NCBI GenBank assembly: GCA_964458185.1 | Contig: CAYWFG010000010.1 | Span: 1 to 64,000, forward strand | Length of the DNA: 64,000 nucleotides | Reading direction: 5' to 3' | Source of the DNA: AB-137-C09 sp964458185 | GTDB taxonomy: Bacteria > Pseudomonadota > Zetaproteobacteria > Mariprofundales > Mariprofundaceae | Part shown: positions 17,321 to 25,815 of the stretch, piece by piece | How the letters are laid out: every line of letters begins with the position of its first letter | Numbering within the stretch: the first letter of the stretch is position 1 | The notes under the pieces: model-generated | Database searches by the model: none | The model's input: only the letters and a program-made list of their open reading frames with translations | Told to the model about the DNA's origin: nothing | Made by a program: the position numbers and the translations under genes

Positions 17321-18608
17321 AAAGCATCACCCCATGGTCGCCATGACCAGCATCGCTGCGTCGTTCAATTTGCGCACCTAAGCTACCCAGTTTTTCTTCA
17401 ATACGTTCATAACCACGATCAATATGGTAAACCCGTGAAAGAATTGTTTCGCCCTTAGCAGCTAAACCTGCTAATACCAGCGAGGCAGAAGCACGCAAAT
17501 CAGTCGCCATCACGGGCGCACCTGATAATGTTGGCATGCCCTGAACCGTTGCCAAATGACCATCCAAATGAATGTTTGCACCCATGCGCAATAATTCTTG
17601 CACATGCATAAAACGATTTTCAAAAATAGTTTCAGCGATCACGCTATTGCCCTCTGCGGTACACATCAATGCCATGAACTGGGCTTGTAGATCGGTGGGG
17701 AAGCCGGGGTGCGGTGCAGTTTGAACGTTGCATGCTTGCAAACGCCCATTGACACGGCAGCGAATGCTATCGGCAGTGCAATCAACCGTTGCACCTGCTT
17801 CGGTTATTTTTTCTAAAAAAGCAGTGAGTAAGGCAGGGTCGGTATTGCTTACGGTGACATCTCCCCCCGTGATCAAACCCGCTGCCAAATAGGTCGCGGT
17901 TTCAATGCGGTCAGCAATAACATGGACTTCACCGCCATGAATACGCTTAACCCCACGAATCACAATGCGACTGGTGCCGTCACCTTCAATGTCTGCGCCC
18001 AATTGCCGCAGCGCATCGGCGAGATTCACCACTTCAGGTTCTCGCGCTGCATTTTCTAGCACGGTCGTGCCATTTGCCAAGGTGGCAGCCATCATTAAGT
18101 TTTCTGTTCCTGTCACAGTCACTTGAGAAAAATCAATATGCGCCCCATGCAAGCCACTACCTGCATCCACCACCACATCACCATGTTCCATGGCAACGAT
18201 TGCGCCCATTGCCTCTAAACCGCGCAAATGCAAATCAATAGGACGTGCGCCGATGGCACACCCCCCCGGCAAGCTTACCCTAGCATGACCAAAGCGAGCC
18301 ACCAGCGGGCCTAATACCAACGATGAAGCGCGCATGGTCTTGACCAATTCATAGGGTGCTTGGGGTTTATCTGCTGTGCGACTATCAATATGCAAGCAAT
18401 GTTGATCGTCGTAGGTGACTTCTGCACCTTGCCAAGAAATTAACGTCATCATGGTTGTAATATCGAGCAAATGGGGAATGCGGTGGTATACCACGGGGCC
18501 ATCGGCTAAAATTGAGGCTGCCAATAATGGCAACGCGGCATTTTTAGCACCGCTGCTTTCGACTGTGCCATATAGCGGCACACCACCTTGAATAAAAATT
18601 TGATCCAC
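17313..18608 (-). CDS. murA: UDP-N-acetylglucosamine 1-carboxyvinyltransferase
   Basis: A 431-residue enzyme of the first committed step of peptidoglycan synthesis, transferring enolpyruvate from PEP to UDP-GlcNAc in the cytoplasm. Lys22 in SSGAKNAALP and the active-site Cys117 in PGGCAIGARPIDLH are present; the Cys is the residue alkylated by fosfomycin, so no Cys-to-Asp resistance change is seen. Other matches are NLMMAATLANGTT, HPGFPTDLQAQFMAL and RASASLVLAGLAAKGETILSR. It begins the leftward run murA-hisG-DUF2786-M16C. About 120 bp upstream of its start lies MITE-like element 2. Confidence 0.96.
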   Translation of the reverse strand: MDQIFIQGGVPLYGTVESSGAKNAALPLLAASILADGPVVYHRIPHLLDITTMMTLISWQGAEVTYDDQHCLHIDSRTADKPQAPYELVKTMRASSLVLGPLVARFGHARVSLPGGCAIGARPIDLHLRGLEAMGAIVAMEHGDVVVDAGSGLHGAHIDFSQVTVTGTENLMMAATLANGTTVLENAAREPEVVNLADALRQLGADIEGDGTSRIVIRGVKRIHGGEVHVIADRIETATYLAAGLITGGDVTVSNTDPALLTAFLEKITEAGATVDCTADSIRCRVNGRLQACNVQTAPHPGFPTDLQAQFMALMCTAEGNSVIAETIFENRFMHVQELLRMGANIHLDGHLATVQGMPTLSGAPVMATDLRASASLVLAGLAAKGETILSRVYHIDRGYERIEEKLGSLGAQIERRSDAGHGDHGVMLYA

Positions 18609-18727
18609 TCAAACACTCCACATTATTGCACATTGGAATCAGTATGAAATGCATACGATTCCCCTTCCCAAAGGGGGCATGATAGCTTTGAAGGGTAAAA
18701 TATACACAATCAATCACTAAGTTATTT

Positions 18728-18895
18728 TGTGATGTTACGCAAGTTGACCTTTTATAAATCATGTTGAATGATTAAAGGCTCGTTCCCATGCTCCTGCGTG
18801 GGAACGGATATGCAATATACTTACCCATAATATGCGTTCCCACGCAGGAGCGTGGGAACGAGAGGCACGCTTTAGCCTAACTGCGTAACATCAGT
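18728..18895. mobile_element. MITE-like element 2 with nested REP palindrome
   Basis: A 168-bp element in the opposite orientation to element 1. Its right terminus aactgcgtaacatcagt (18879-18895) is a perfect copy of the family terminus. The left terminus (18728-18744) is decayed at its outer bases. The central palindrome pairs 18779-18806 with 18835-18862 at 27 of 28 positions, and the single change keeps a G-T pair. No clear target-site duplication is visible. It lies between the malQ stop (7 bp away) and the murA start. Confidence 0.78.
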
Positions 18896-18902
18896 TGTTT
18901 TT

Positions 18903-20387
18903 TCAACGCTGGTGAAGCGCAACCATCGCTTTAACTTTTGCCCAACAAGCAGCATCTTCCGCTTGCTTTGTGTTCATTCGCCAACACCAGTTGTTTTTGA
19001 TGGTGCCGGGTGTATTAAAGCGGGCTGTCGTTGGCAAACTTAATACATCTTGCATAGGTACAATGGCAAGTTCAGCCACAGAGGCAAGGGCAGCATTCAT
19101 CAGTGCATCAGCAATTTCATCATCTTCACAAGAAAAAAGTTTTTTTACATGGCTGCGTACATGGGGTTCAGCCTGTGCATACCAACCCACTGTGGTGTCG
19201 TTGTCGTGCGTTCCTGTATAAACCACGCTGTCTTGATCGTGATTGTTCGGCAAATAAGGGTTGTCGTCGTCACCGCCAAACGCAAAGTGTAAAATTTTCA
19301 TCCCCGATAAACCAAAGCGTTGCCGCAGTGCCGTCACTGGTTCAGTAATCAAGCCTAAATCTTCGGCAATCAATGGTAGCGAATCTAACGATTGTTGTAA
19401 CGCCTCAAGCAATGCTGCCCCAGGTGCGGGCAACCATACACCTTTTTTACCATTTGATTCGCCAGCAGGAATCGCCCAATAGGCTTCTAGCCCTCTAAAA
19501 TGGTCAATGCGCATCCAGTCCATGCGCAATAATTGATGCCGTACGCGGTCTTGCCACCAGCTAAAATTATCTTTTGCCATTACTTCCCAATGGTACAAAG
19601 GGTTTCCCCAGCGTTGTCCTGTCGTTGAAAAATAATCAGGCGGAACGCCTGCCACATGGGTGCAATTGCCATCGTCATTCAAGGTAAACAATTCGTGATG
19701 ACTCCATACATCGGCTGAATCGTGGGCAACATAAATGGGTAAGTCGCCAAATAAAATGACACCTCGTTTTTGTGCATGATTTTTAATCGTTTGCCATTGT
19801 CGTTCAAACATAAATTGCTCAAAATAGATGCGTGACACTTCTTGCGGGAAATCATGCTCTGCCTGTTGCAAAGTTTGTTCGCTGTATTGCTTCCACGGCT
19901 TACGCCATTGCCACCAACCCTTGCCTTGGTGCGCATCTTTGATTGCCATAAAACAAGCAAAGTCATGCAACCAAGGGCGATGTTTTTGCATAAATGCATC
20001 CCACGTTAAACGAAGTTCAGCATCGTTCGGTAATACCGTATCAAAAAAATACTGTGCAGCCTTGGCACGGGCAACGCTGGCAGGGAGCATGCCTGCGATG
20101 ACCTGTGCCAGTAATGCATCAGAGAGCCAGCCAGCACTTGCCAAGGGTCTTACATCAATCAGCTCAGGGTTACCCGCAAAGGTTGAGAGCGTTTCGTAAG
20201 GTGAGCCATGCCCATGGGTTGGGCCCAGCGGTAAAAATTGCCATACGCGAATACCCGTTGCAGCGAGTCGATCAATGAACGCAAGTGCCTCTGCACCACA
20301 AACGCCTTGCGAAAAAGGACTAGGTAACGATGTGATATGCAACAATATGCCAGCCCGACGCACACCATGCAGTGAAACATCCATCAA
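18903..20387 (-). CDS. malQ: 4-alpha-glucanotransferase (amylomaltase), GH77
   Basis: A 494-residue GH77 enzyme that transfers maltodextrin segments between alpha-1,4-glucans and releases glucose. Family marks are GILLHITSLPSPFSQGVCG at the N terminus, the catalytic nucleophile Asp in MRIDHFRGLEAYW, the acid/base Glu in LIAEDLGLIT, and the transition-state Asp in TGTHDNDTTVGW. The length fits the bacterial short type. It overlaps the upstream GH57 gene by 4 nt, so the two form an operon for glycogen or maltodextrin remodelling. The alpha-glucan phosphorylase at 30 kb would complete this pathway. A second ATG is one codon in; either start is possible. Confidence 0.95.
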   Translation of the reverse strand: MMDVSLHGVRRAGILLHITSLPSPFSQGVCGAEALAFIDRLAATGIRVWQFLPLGPTHGHGSPYETLSTFAGNPELIDVRPLASAGWLSDALLAQVIAGMLPASVARAKAAQYFFDTVLPNDAELRLTWDAFMQKHRPWLHDFACFMAIKDAHQGKGWWQWRKPWKQYSEQTLQQAEHDFPQEVSRIYFEQFMFERQWQTIKNHAQKRGVILFGDLPIYVAHDSADVWSHHELFTLNDDGNCTHVAGVPPDYFSTTGQRWGNPLYHWEVMAKDNFSWWQDRVRHQLLRMDWMRIDHFRGLEAYWAIPAGESNGKKGVWLPAPGAALLEALQQSLDSLPLIAEDLGLITEPVTALRQRFGLSGMKILHFAFGGDDDNPYLPNNHDQDSVVYTGTHDNDTTVGWYAQAEPHVRSHVKKLFSCEDDEIADALMNAALASVAELAIVPMQDVLSLPTTARFNTPGTIKNNWCWRMNTKQAEDAACWAKVKAMVALHQR

Positions 20388-22075
20388 TGATTCCCCCGAC
20401 GCATAGCACCGCCATCTTCGGCATCACCGCCGCCTAATGAAATACTATGATCCAATGATTCAGGCGATGATAGACCCAGCAAGGCATACAATTTACGCAG
20501 ATGCTGACGGTAAAGACGATCAAAATCTTGTACGACACCCGAAGGATTGTAGTCGCCAAACCACCAAAACCAATCTGAACCTTCACAAATTCGCAGTTGC
20601 TCGGCGGCAGCATCTTGTGCCGTTTTATCAAGCGCATCAATGGCTGCATCATAAGCAACTTTTGCATCAATCAGTAATTCCCACCCTTTGGTTTTGGCGC
20701 GGTCGCCAATCCACGTCGATAAATTGCCATAGACCCAAGAGCCTGCGGTTAATGATTCTAGCCGTGCTGGTGGTGGGCAGGTTGTTAGATAATCGCTAAA
20801 GGTGGTCATGCGGTAGTTAGCATCATTGGCAACGGCTTGATACAATGCGGTTAAAAAGGGAATGCCGTTGTGGTAATAATGCTCCCATGCATTTTCGCCA
20901 TCCATGATAATCGAAACAACAGGGGCATCCATGCCCTGCGTGCGTTCGCGGATTTGCGATAGTTCATGCATGAAATTGGCTACGGCATCGTAAGTATCCC
21001 ACGTTTTGTATTGAAAACCAATCAGATCAGATAAATGGTCATCACGAAAAAAACAAGGCAAACGCCGCTCGCCATCGCCCGATAACCACGGTTGGTACAA
21101 TGCTTCAGGGGCATCTTCACGAACATTGCATGCCAACGAATGATGCAAAATACCTTCACCCGTGGCACACCAATCAAAATCTGCATCAGCGAGCAACCCC
21201 AAGGTAGCATCAGACACTGCGCCTTCAGCGGGCCAACAACCTGCCGCAGCGTGACCAAAATAATCACGGTGGCTGGCTTGTGCCAATTCAATATGCTCCA
21301 CAGCCCGCGCCGTGGCATGGGGGTAGGCACGGGCAGGAATCATGGCATCAGGCACGGTTTCTCGTGCGGTGTTAAAGTCTAGCATCAGTGGAATGATCGG
21401 GTGCGCATAGGGGGTGGTTGATAATTCAATCACGCCTTTATCATGCAATGCACAGTAAAGCATGGGAACTTCGGCAATCAACGCGGCAATCAAGCTTAAT
21501 AAATCGCGGCGATCTTGCAGCGTAAAACCACGCGCTTTTTCAAACAAACGACGTGCCACATAATGGGTTTCACGCGATGTTTCAGCAAGCCAGCCTAAAT
21601 GATACCATACCATTAAGTCACTAAAGTAATCATCCGATAGGTAGGCTTGATCAGGGTGTGTACGGCAATGTTCTGCCAAATCCCATAATCGTCCATACGC
21701 AGGGTAACGATGAAGGTTATTGCTGTGTTCTAAGCGAAAACAGCTTTGCAATAAAAAAGCACGTTGCGTTTCGCTGTAAGGCGGTGCTGCAACCAAGGCA
21801 TCAAGCAAAGGATCATGCATGGTACTTGCCGTGCCATTGAGGTAGGCATGAATGTTTTGACTGTATTCATCCAATTGTGCGGTCAGTGACGGCACGTAGT
21901 TCACCACTGCCCGCGCCCCTTTAACCTGCGCCAATACCACAGCCATATCGGTGTATTCTTTCATCGCATGCAAATAAACCCATGGTAAATGGTAATTGCC
22001 ATCGTTGGCATCGCGGTAAAAGGGTTGATGCATATGCCAATAAAAAATAACGTTAAGGGGACGAGGTGCAGTCAT
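20384..22075 (-). CDS. GH57 family alpha-glucan-acting glycosidase
   Basis: A 563-residue GH57 protein. The N terminus has FYWHMHQPFYRD and LPWVYLHAMKEYTDMA, matching the family start HxHQP. The conserved Glu region GCWPAEGAVSDATLGLLAD near residue 280 should hold the catalytic nucleophile. The later SIIMDGENAWEHYYHNG should hold the acid/base Asp. Near the C terminus, DWFWWFGDYNPSG and FDRLYRQHLRKLY match the usual helical extension. No signal peptide is present, so it acts in the cytoplasm, probably on glycogen or maltodextrins. Whether it hydrolyses, branches or transfers cannot be told from sequence alone. It overlaps malQ by 4 nt. Confidence 0.92.
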   Translation of the reverse strand: MTAPRPLNVIFYWHMHQPFYRDANDGNYHLPWVYLHAMKEYTDMAVVLAQVKGARAVVNYVPSLTAQLDEYSQNIHAYLNGTASTMHDPLLDALVAAPPYSETQRAFLLQSCFRLEHSNNLHRYPAYGRLWDLAEHCRTHPDQAYLSDDYFSDLMVWYHLGWLAETSRETHYVARRLFEKARGFTLQDRRDLLSLIAALIAEVPMLYCALHDKGVIELSTTPYAHPIIPLMLDFNTARETVPDAMIPARAYPHATARAVEHIELAQASHRDYFGHAAAGCWPAEGAVSDATLGLLADADFDWCATGEGILHHSLACNVREDAPEALYQPWLSGDGERRLPCFFRDDHLSDLIGFQYKTWDTYDAVANFMHELSQIRERTQGMDAPVVSIIMDGENAWEHYYHNGIPFLTALYQAVANDANYRMTTFSDYLTTCPPPARLESLTAGSWVYGNLSTWIGDRAKTKGWELLIDAKVAYDAAIDALDKTAQDAAAEQLRICEGSDWFWWFGDYNPSGVVQDFDRLYRQHLRKLYALLGLSSPESLDHSISLGGGDAEDGGAMRRGNH

Positions 22076-22086
22076 GGTATAGCCTA

Positions 22087-22611
22087 TTACTGTGCGCGAG
22101 CGATAGATTCAACGATTTCTTTTTTGGCAGCAGCAGCATCAGCCCAGCCTGTGACTTTCACCCATTTGTTGGGTTCAAGATCTTTGTAATGCTCAAAGAA
22201 ATGTTTGATTTGGTCGGTTAAAAAAGAAGGTAGATCTTCTGGGTTTTGCACATGGTTGAACACAGGCTTGAGTTTGGAGGAAGGTACGGCAAGAATTTTT
22301 GCATCATGGCCTGCTTCATCATCCATGTTTAATACGCCAACAGGACGGCAATTGATGACGCACCCCGGAATCAACGGAAAGTTACTCACCACCAAAACAT
22401 CCACAGGATCACCATCATCCGATAATGTGTTGGGTACAAAACCATAATTGCAAGGGTAATGCATCGCCGTATGCATAAAACGATCAACAAAAATTGCACC
22501 CGATGCTTTGTCTAACTCATATTTGATCGGGTCAGCATGTTGTGGCACTTCAATGACCACATTGATATCATCAGGTGGGTTGTTGCCCACTGCTATTTTT
22601 TGTAGATCCAT
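22087..22611 (-). CDS. ppa: Inorganic pyrophosphatase (family I)
   Basis: A 174-residue cytoplasmic family I pyrophosphatase, which hydrolyses pyrophosphate to drive biosynthesis. Conserved segments are VVIEVPQHADPIKYELDK, the metal-binding DDGDPVDVLVVS, MDDEAGHDAKILAVP and HFFEHYKDLEPNKWVKV. The length equals that of bacterial homologues. It lies 11 bp upstream of the GH57 gene on the same strand, so it is likely in the same transcript. Confidence 0.96.
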   Translation of the reverse strand: MDLQKIAVGNNPPDDINVVIEVPQHADPIKYELDKASGAIFVDRFMHTAMHYPCNYGFVPNTLSDDGDPVDVLVVSNFPLIPGCVINCRPVGVLNMDDEAGHDAKILAVPSSKLKPVFNHVQNPEDLPSFLTDQIKHFFEHYKDLEPNKWVKVTGWADAAAAKKEIVESIARAQ

Positions 22612-22789
22612 AATATATCCCTCCGTTTAAAAAACAATGCGCTATTGTAGGAAGAACTTAATCACAGTAAATGACTGATGTTATTTTGCAACGGGTGCAG
22701 TTACCCCAGTCATGTTGAAAATGTATGCAAGCAAGATAATCATGGCAGCATTGGCTCATAACAGTGGTGAAGTCAGAGGAGAGAGAATC

Positions 22790-23503
22790 ATGGCAAAAGA
22801 GCGTTTGGATCGCTTGATGTCGCGCTTGGGTTATGGCTCAAGACGAGATGTTGGCTATTGGATACAGTTAGGCTTGGTAGAAGTTTCAGGCAAAGGCGCA
22901 TCATCTGCGAATCAAAAAGTTGAGGCTGATGATGTATTGCTAGAAGGCAAGCCTTTGGATCATCCACATGGCTTAACCGTGATCTACCATAAACCCTTGG
23001 GGCGAGTATGTTCGCGCAAAGAGCAAGGGAACTTAGTGTATGATAACTTTCCTGAACGTTGGTTAGGGCGCAAGCCTCCCTTCAATAGCGTAGGGCGTTT
23101 AGATAAAGACTCCGCAGGCTTGTTGATTTTTACCGATGATGGTCAATTGAACCACCAACTGACCAGCCCCAAACACGCGATTAGCAAAACCTATGCAGTA
23201 ACATTAGCACGCCCTGTTAGCGACGATGCCGTCACTCGTTTGGCAAGTGGCACGCTAATGTTAGAGGAAGATATTAAACCCTGTTTACCCGCAGAGTTAA
23301 CGATTATTGATGCCCTCCATGTTGAACTGGTCTTGCATGAAGGACGTTACCATCAAGTTCGGCGCATGTTTGCAGCATTAGGGAACCACGTTGAAGTCTT
23401 AACTCGCACCCACATTGGTCGTTTGTCGTTAGCAGACACAGGCTTGACCGCAGGCGCATGGCAAGATCTTACTGCCGAAGCATTATGGCAACGTATTTTA
23501 TAA
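22790..23503 (+). CDS. 16S rRNA pseudouridine synthase, RsuA/RluB/E/F family
   Basis: A 237-residue RNA pseudouridine synthase. I place the start at ATG 22790 (MAKERLDRLMSRLG) because AGAGGAGAGA lies just before it. A longer frame from 22712 lacks a ribosome site and adds a non-conserved leader. The N-terminal S4 RNA-binding domain spans about residues 3-60. The catalytic Asp lies near residue 102 in VGRLDKDSAGLLIFTDDG, and YHQVRRMFAALGNHVEVL is the family's C-terminal motif. Its length and short S4 domain suggest RsuA (U516 of 16S rRNA), but RluE/F-type activity cannot be excluded. Its 3' end overlaps a tiny frame that leads into holC. Confidence 0.9.
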   Translation: MAKERLDRLMSRLGYGSRRDVGYWIQLGLVEVSGKGASSANQKVEADDVLLEGKPLDHPHGLTVIYHKPLGRVCSRKEQGNLVYDNFPERWLGRKPPFNSVGRLDKDSAGLLIFTDDGQLNHQLTSPKHAISKTYAVTLARPVSDDAVTRLASGTLMLEEDIKPCLPAELTIIDALHVELVLHEGRYHQVRRMFAALGNHVEVLTRTHIGRLSLADTGLTAGAWQDLTAEALWQRIL

Positions 23504-23568
23504 TCGGCATTGCAGGCACAGGCGGTGGGTATTATGGTCTAGCCTTGTTGCGCGGTGCATTGCGATGA
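23485..23568 (+). pseudogene. 27-codon remnant resembling the start of ketopantoate reductase (panE)
   Basis: A 27-codon frame beginning at ATG 23485 inside the rsuA-like gene and ending with a TGA that overlaps the holC ATG (ATGA). Its sequence FIIGIAGTGGGYYGLALLRG is close to the glycine-rich NADP-binding start of ketopantoate reductases (IAGTGG-x-GGYYG), followed by nothing further of that enzyme. It may be the stub of a deleted panE kept because it couples translation into holC, or simply a coupling leader with chance similarity. It is too short for certainty. Confidence 0.4.
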
Positions 23569-23990
23569 GTGTTGCTGTTCATTTTCGACCTTTGCCAAAA
23601 AAAGACCGCATCGAAGGCATTGCGAGTTTATTATTGCGACGCAACCGTTTAATACCGAAGGTGATTGTTTTTTGCCCTGATGAGATGTTTATTCAGCATT
23701 TAAGTTTCCAGTTGTGGACGATTGATCCAGCATCCTTTTTAGCGCATGGTGTTGCTGTAGACGATGGCGCAGTGAATGCGATACAACCTATTTTGTTAAC
23801 AACGGGGTTAGATGTTAAACATCAAGCGACAGTCTTGATGAACGGCGGGCTAGAGATCCCCCCGTCATTGGATGCCTTTGCTCATATTGTAGACTTTGTA
23901 GATGCATGGGATGAATCATTAAAACAAGCTGCACGTGAGCGTTTTCGCAGCTACCGTCAGATGGGCTATGCACCGACATACCTTGGTTGA
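23565..23990 (+). CDS. holC: DNA polymerase III chi subunit
   Basis: A 141-residue protein matching HolC, the clamp-loader accessory subunit that links the replicase to single-strand binding protein. Typical segments are LLLRRNRLIPKVIVFCPDEM near the middle of the Rossmann-like fold, LWTIDPASFLAHG, PILLTTGLD and the C-terminal RERFRSYRQMGYAPTYL. The length is about that of the E. coli protein. The ATG overlaps the stop of the short upstream frame. In many proteobacteria holC lies next to pepA or valS; neither is here. Confidence 0.88.
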   Translation: MSVAVHFRPLPKKDRIEGIASLLLRRNRLIPKVIVFCPDEMFIQHLSFQLWTIDPASFLAHGVAVDDGAVNAIQPILLTTGLDVKHQATVLMNGGLEIPPSLDAFAHIVDFVDAWDESLKQAARERFRSYRQMGYAPTYLG

Positions 23991-24039
23991 CGGGGAAGTT
24001 CGATAAGCGTTATAAAAAATCGTAGGATAGAGAGATTGC

Positions 24040-24645
24040 ATGAAAATTATTTGGGCGAAGACTGAATTTGTATTGGCAGCACCAGATTGCACGCAGGTTC
24101 CTTGCAATGGTTTGCCACAACTGGCTGTGGCTGGGCATTCTAATGTAGGAAAATCATCGTTATTAAATACGTTGTTGGAGCGAAAAACATTGATGCGCAC
24201 ATCGAAACGCCCCGGTTGCACCCGTTTGTTGAATGTGTTTGATGTTGATCAGCAATTAACACTGGTGGATTTGCCGGGTTATGGTTTTGCCAAAGCTTCT
24301 AAAAAAGAGCAGGGTAAATGGCAGCGTTTGATCGAGTCTTATTTGTTGGATAAATCTTGCCCTAAGCGGCTGGTATTGGTCTTGCTTGATGCACGACATG
24401 GTCCAAAGCCTTCCGATTTAGAGTTGATTGACTGGCTGAATGAAGAAGGTATTCGTTGGCATCCTGTGGCAACAAAAACAGATAAACTTAATGCCCGCCT
24501 TCGCGACAGACGACGTAACGAAATGCGGGATGCTCTAGGTGGAATGCTGTCGCCCTTGTGGACATCCAGCTTAAAAAAATCAGGCGTAGCTGAACTGCGT
24601 GCCTTGGTGATGAAAGAGTTATTTGATAGTAAATCCTCCCATTAA
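24040..24645 (+). CDS. engB: Ribosome-biogenesis GTPase EngB/YihA (YsxC)
   Basis: A 201-residue small GTPase needed for assembly of the large ribosomal subunit. G1 is AGHSNVGKSSLLNTLL near residue 30, with the G2 region RPGCTRLLN, G3 DLPGYGFAKASKKEQ, G4 ATKTDKL and a Ser-rich end region (WTSSLKKSG). The length is typical. Its TAA shares bases with the stop codon of the convergent PATAN-like gene (TTAA), so the two genes meet end to end. Confidence 0.95.
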   Translation: MKIIWAKTEFVLAAPDCTQVPCNGLPQLAVAGHSNVGKSSLLNTLLERKTLMRTSKRPGCTRLLNVFDVDQQLTLVDLPGYGFAKASKKEQGKWQRLIESYLLDKSCPKRLVLVLLDARHGPKPSDLELIDWLNEEGIRWHPVATKTDKLNARLRDRRRNEMRDALGGMLSPLWTSSLKKSGVAELRALVMKELFDSKSSH

Positions 24646-25292
24646 GGTGTGGCAGAAAGACTTCGGATGCGTCCCATAATTCGTCGAATGGTGGTTGTGT
24701 TTTTGTTGGTTTTTTTGACCTGTTTCTGAGGTAATGACTTCACACCTAAAGACCCTTTGTTGGCCCGAATCAAGCCCAGAACATAATTGAAGGTTAATAC
24801 ACGCACCCGATGGATCAATAATGCATTGGATGGATTGTTTTTTAGCATAAACTTGGATACGCAATAATCACCCTTAGCATTGATTCGCTGATAAAATAAA
24901 TGATAACTCAGGTCAGTTAACGAGTTTTTAAACACTGCTGGTTTAAATGTTATCTCTAGGTGAGAAAAGGTAGCAAACATTTCGCTAATAAGGCGCAAAT
25001 GCTCATCAGACCATTGAATACGGTTGATGGCATCGGTTATTACCTCTATGGCTGGTGTGCGGTCAATGTTGACATTCTCATCTTCCCAACTGCTTGTTTT
25101 TACAGGGTGAGATAAAAATCGTATCAGGTGTTTATTCTTTTTTGTAGCATTAAGGTCGCCTTGCTCAAATAGTAACAGACCATTAAACCCATCCATGCTT
25201 TGGAATTGTAAAACACCTGTTTTTTTATGGGTAATGGCTTTTCGTAATAACTTAAAATGCCTGAAACTCACGTCAGATGTTGTATACTGCAT
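24642..25292 (-). CDS. PATAN/DUF4388-like protein, paralogue A
   Basis: A 216-residue protein I cannot name. The N-terminal part (about residues 8-60) has a pattern like PATAN/DUF4388 domains: FRHFKLLRKAITHKKTGVLQ, then a DG-F-G-LLLFEQGDL stretch. A helical middle follows, then the tail NPSNALLIHRVRVLTFNYVLGLIRANK, and a basic end with RRIMGRIRSL. The gene at 60.5 kb encodes a clear paralogue with the same layout. PATAN/DUF4388 proteins often act in two-component or gliding-motility signalling as adaptors; that is family knowledge, not evidence for this pair. It is leftward-transcribed and its stop overlaps the engB stop. Confidence 0.6.
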   Translation of the reverse strand: MQYTTSDVSFRHFKLLRKAITHKKTGVLQFQSMDGFNGLLLFEQGDLNATKKNKHLIRFLSHPVKTSSWEDENVNIDRTPAIEVITDAINRIQWSDEHLRLISEMFATFSHLEITFKPAVFKNSLTDLSYHLFYQRINAKGDYCVSKFMLKNNPSNALLIHRVRVLTFNYVLGLIRANKGSLGVKSLPQKQVKKTNKNTTTIRRIMGRIRSLSATP

Positions 25293-25451
25293 CGTGCGAC
25301 TCCATGTAATAAATATTCATGAAAAAATGCTATGCCGTATTTGTGTCAAAGTTGAGGCAGTGGTGTGTCATTGAAAGCAAGGCAATGTAATGCTACATTA
25401 GTTCCTAACTGATGTTACGCACTTGCATCTCTATCTGATATAATTCAGCGC

Positions 25452-25721
25452 ATGAAAAACATGAATCTATTTGATCTTTACATAGATTACTTAATCACAT
25501 CATTTGGGCAAACAACTGCTACAGGTCTTTCGGCGATGCTTGATGGTCAGGTAAGCCACGATCAAGTAACTCGACTTTTATCCAAAAAGGATTATGATAC
25601 TAAGGATCTTTGGATAGCTATGAAAAAGGAAGTCCGAGAGATACAAGATGATTCGGGAGTGTTGATTTTTGATGATAGAGTTGAGGAGAAGAAGCACCGC
25701 AAAGAATTATACGTTACTTAA
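25452..25721 (+). pseudogene. Truncated transposase, IS4/IS701-like
   Basis: An 89-residue remnant of the N terminus of a DDE transposase. The segment FDLYIDYLITSFGQTTATGL, then LSAMLDGQVSHDQVTRLLSKKDYDTKDLW and the partial catalytic region GVLIFDDRVEEKK, matches a widespread transposase family of the IS4/IS701 type. In full copies the first catalytic Asp of the DD motif lies at this point, and more than 200 further residues follow. Here the frame stops soon after, and the downstream DNA shows no continuation in other frames. The protein should be inactive. It lies inside the left inverted repeat. Confidence 0.75.
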
Positions 25722-25815
25722 CTATTTGCGGCATAAAATATATAACCGTGGGCGAGATAAGCGACACCTATGACGCCACGCATATATGAATACTTAACAA
25801 AAAAGGAATAAAGAT

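Noticed and set aside
18661..18677. Short hairpin (cccctt / aagggg) upstream of murA
   Set aside because: Only a 6-bp stem, no T-run and no conserved position; too weak to call a terminator or regulatory site.
22671..22714. Sequence resembling the element terminus (actgatgtt ... gcagtt) upstream of the rsuA-like gene
   Set aside because: Only the first ten bases match the terminus, the rest is unlike it, and no partner repeat is near.
22712..22789. N-terminal extension of the rsuA-like gene
   Set aside because: The leader is not like the family and lacks a ribosome site, whereas a strong one precedes ATG 22790.
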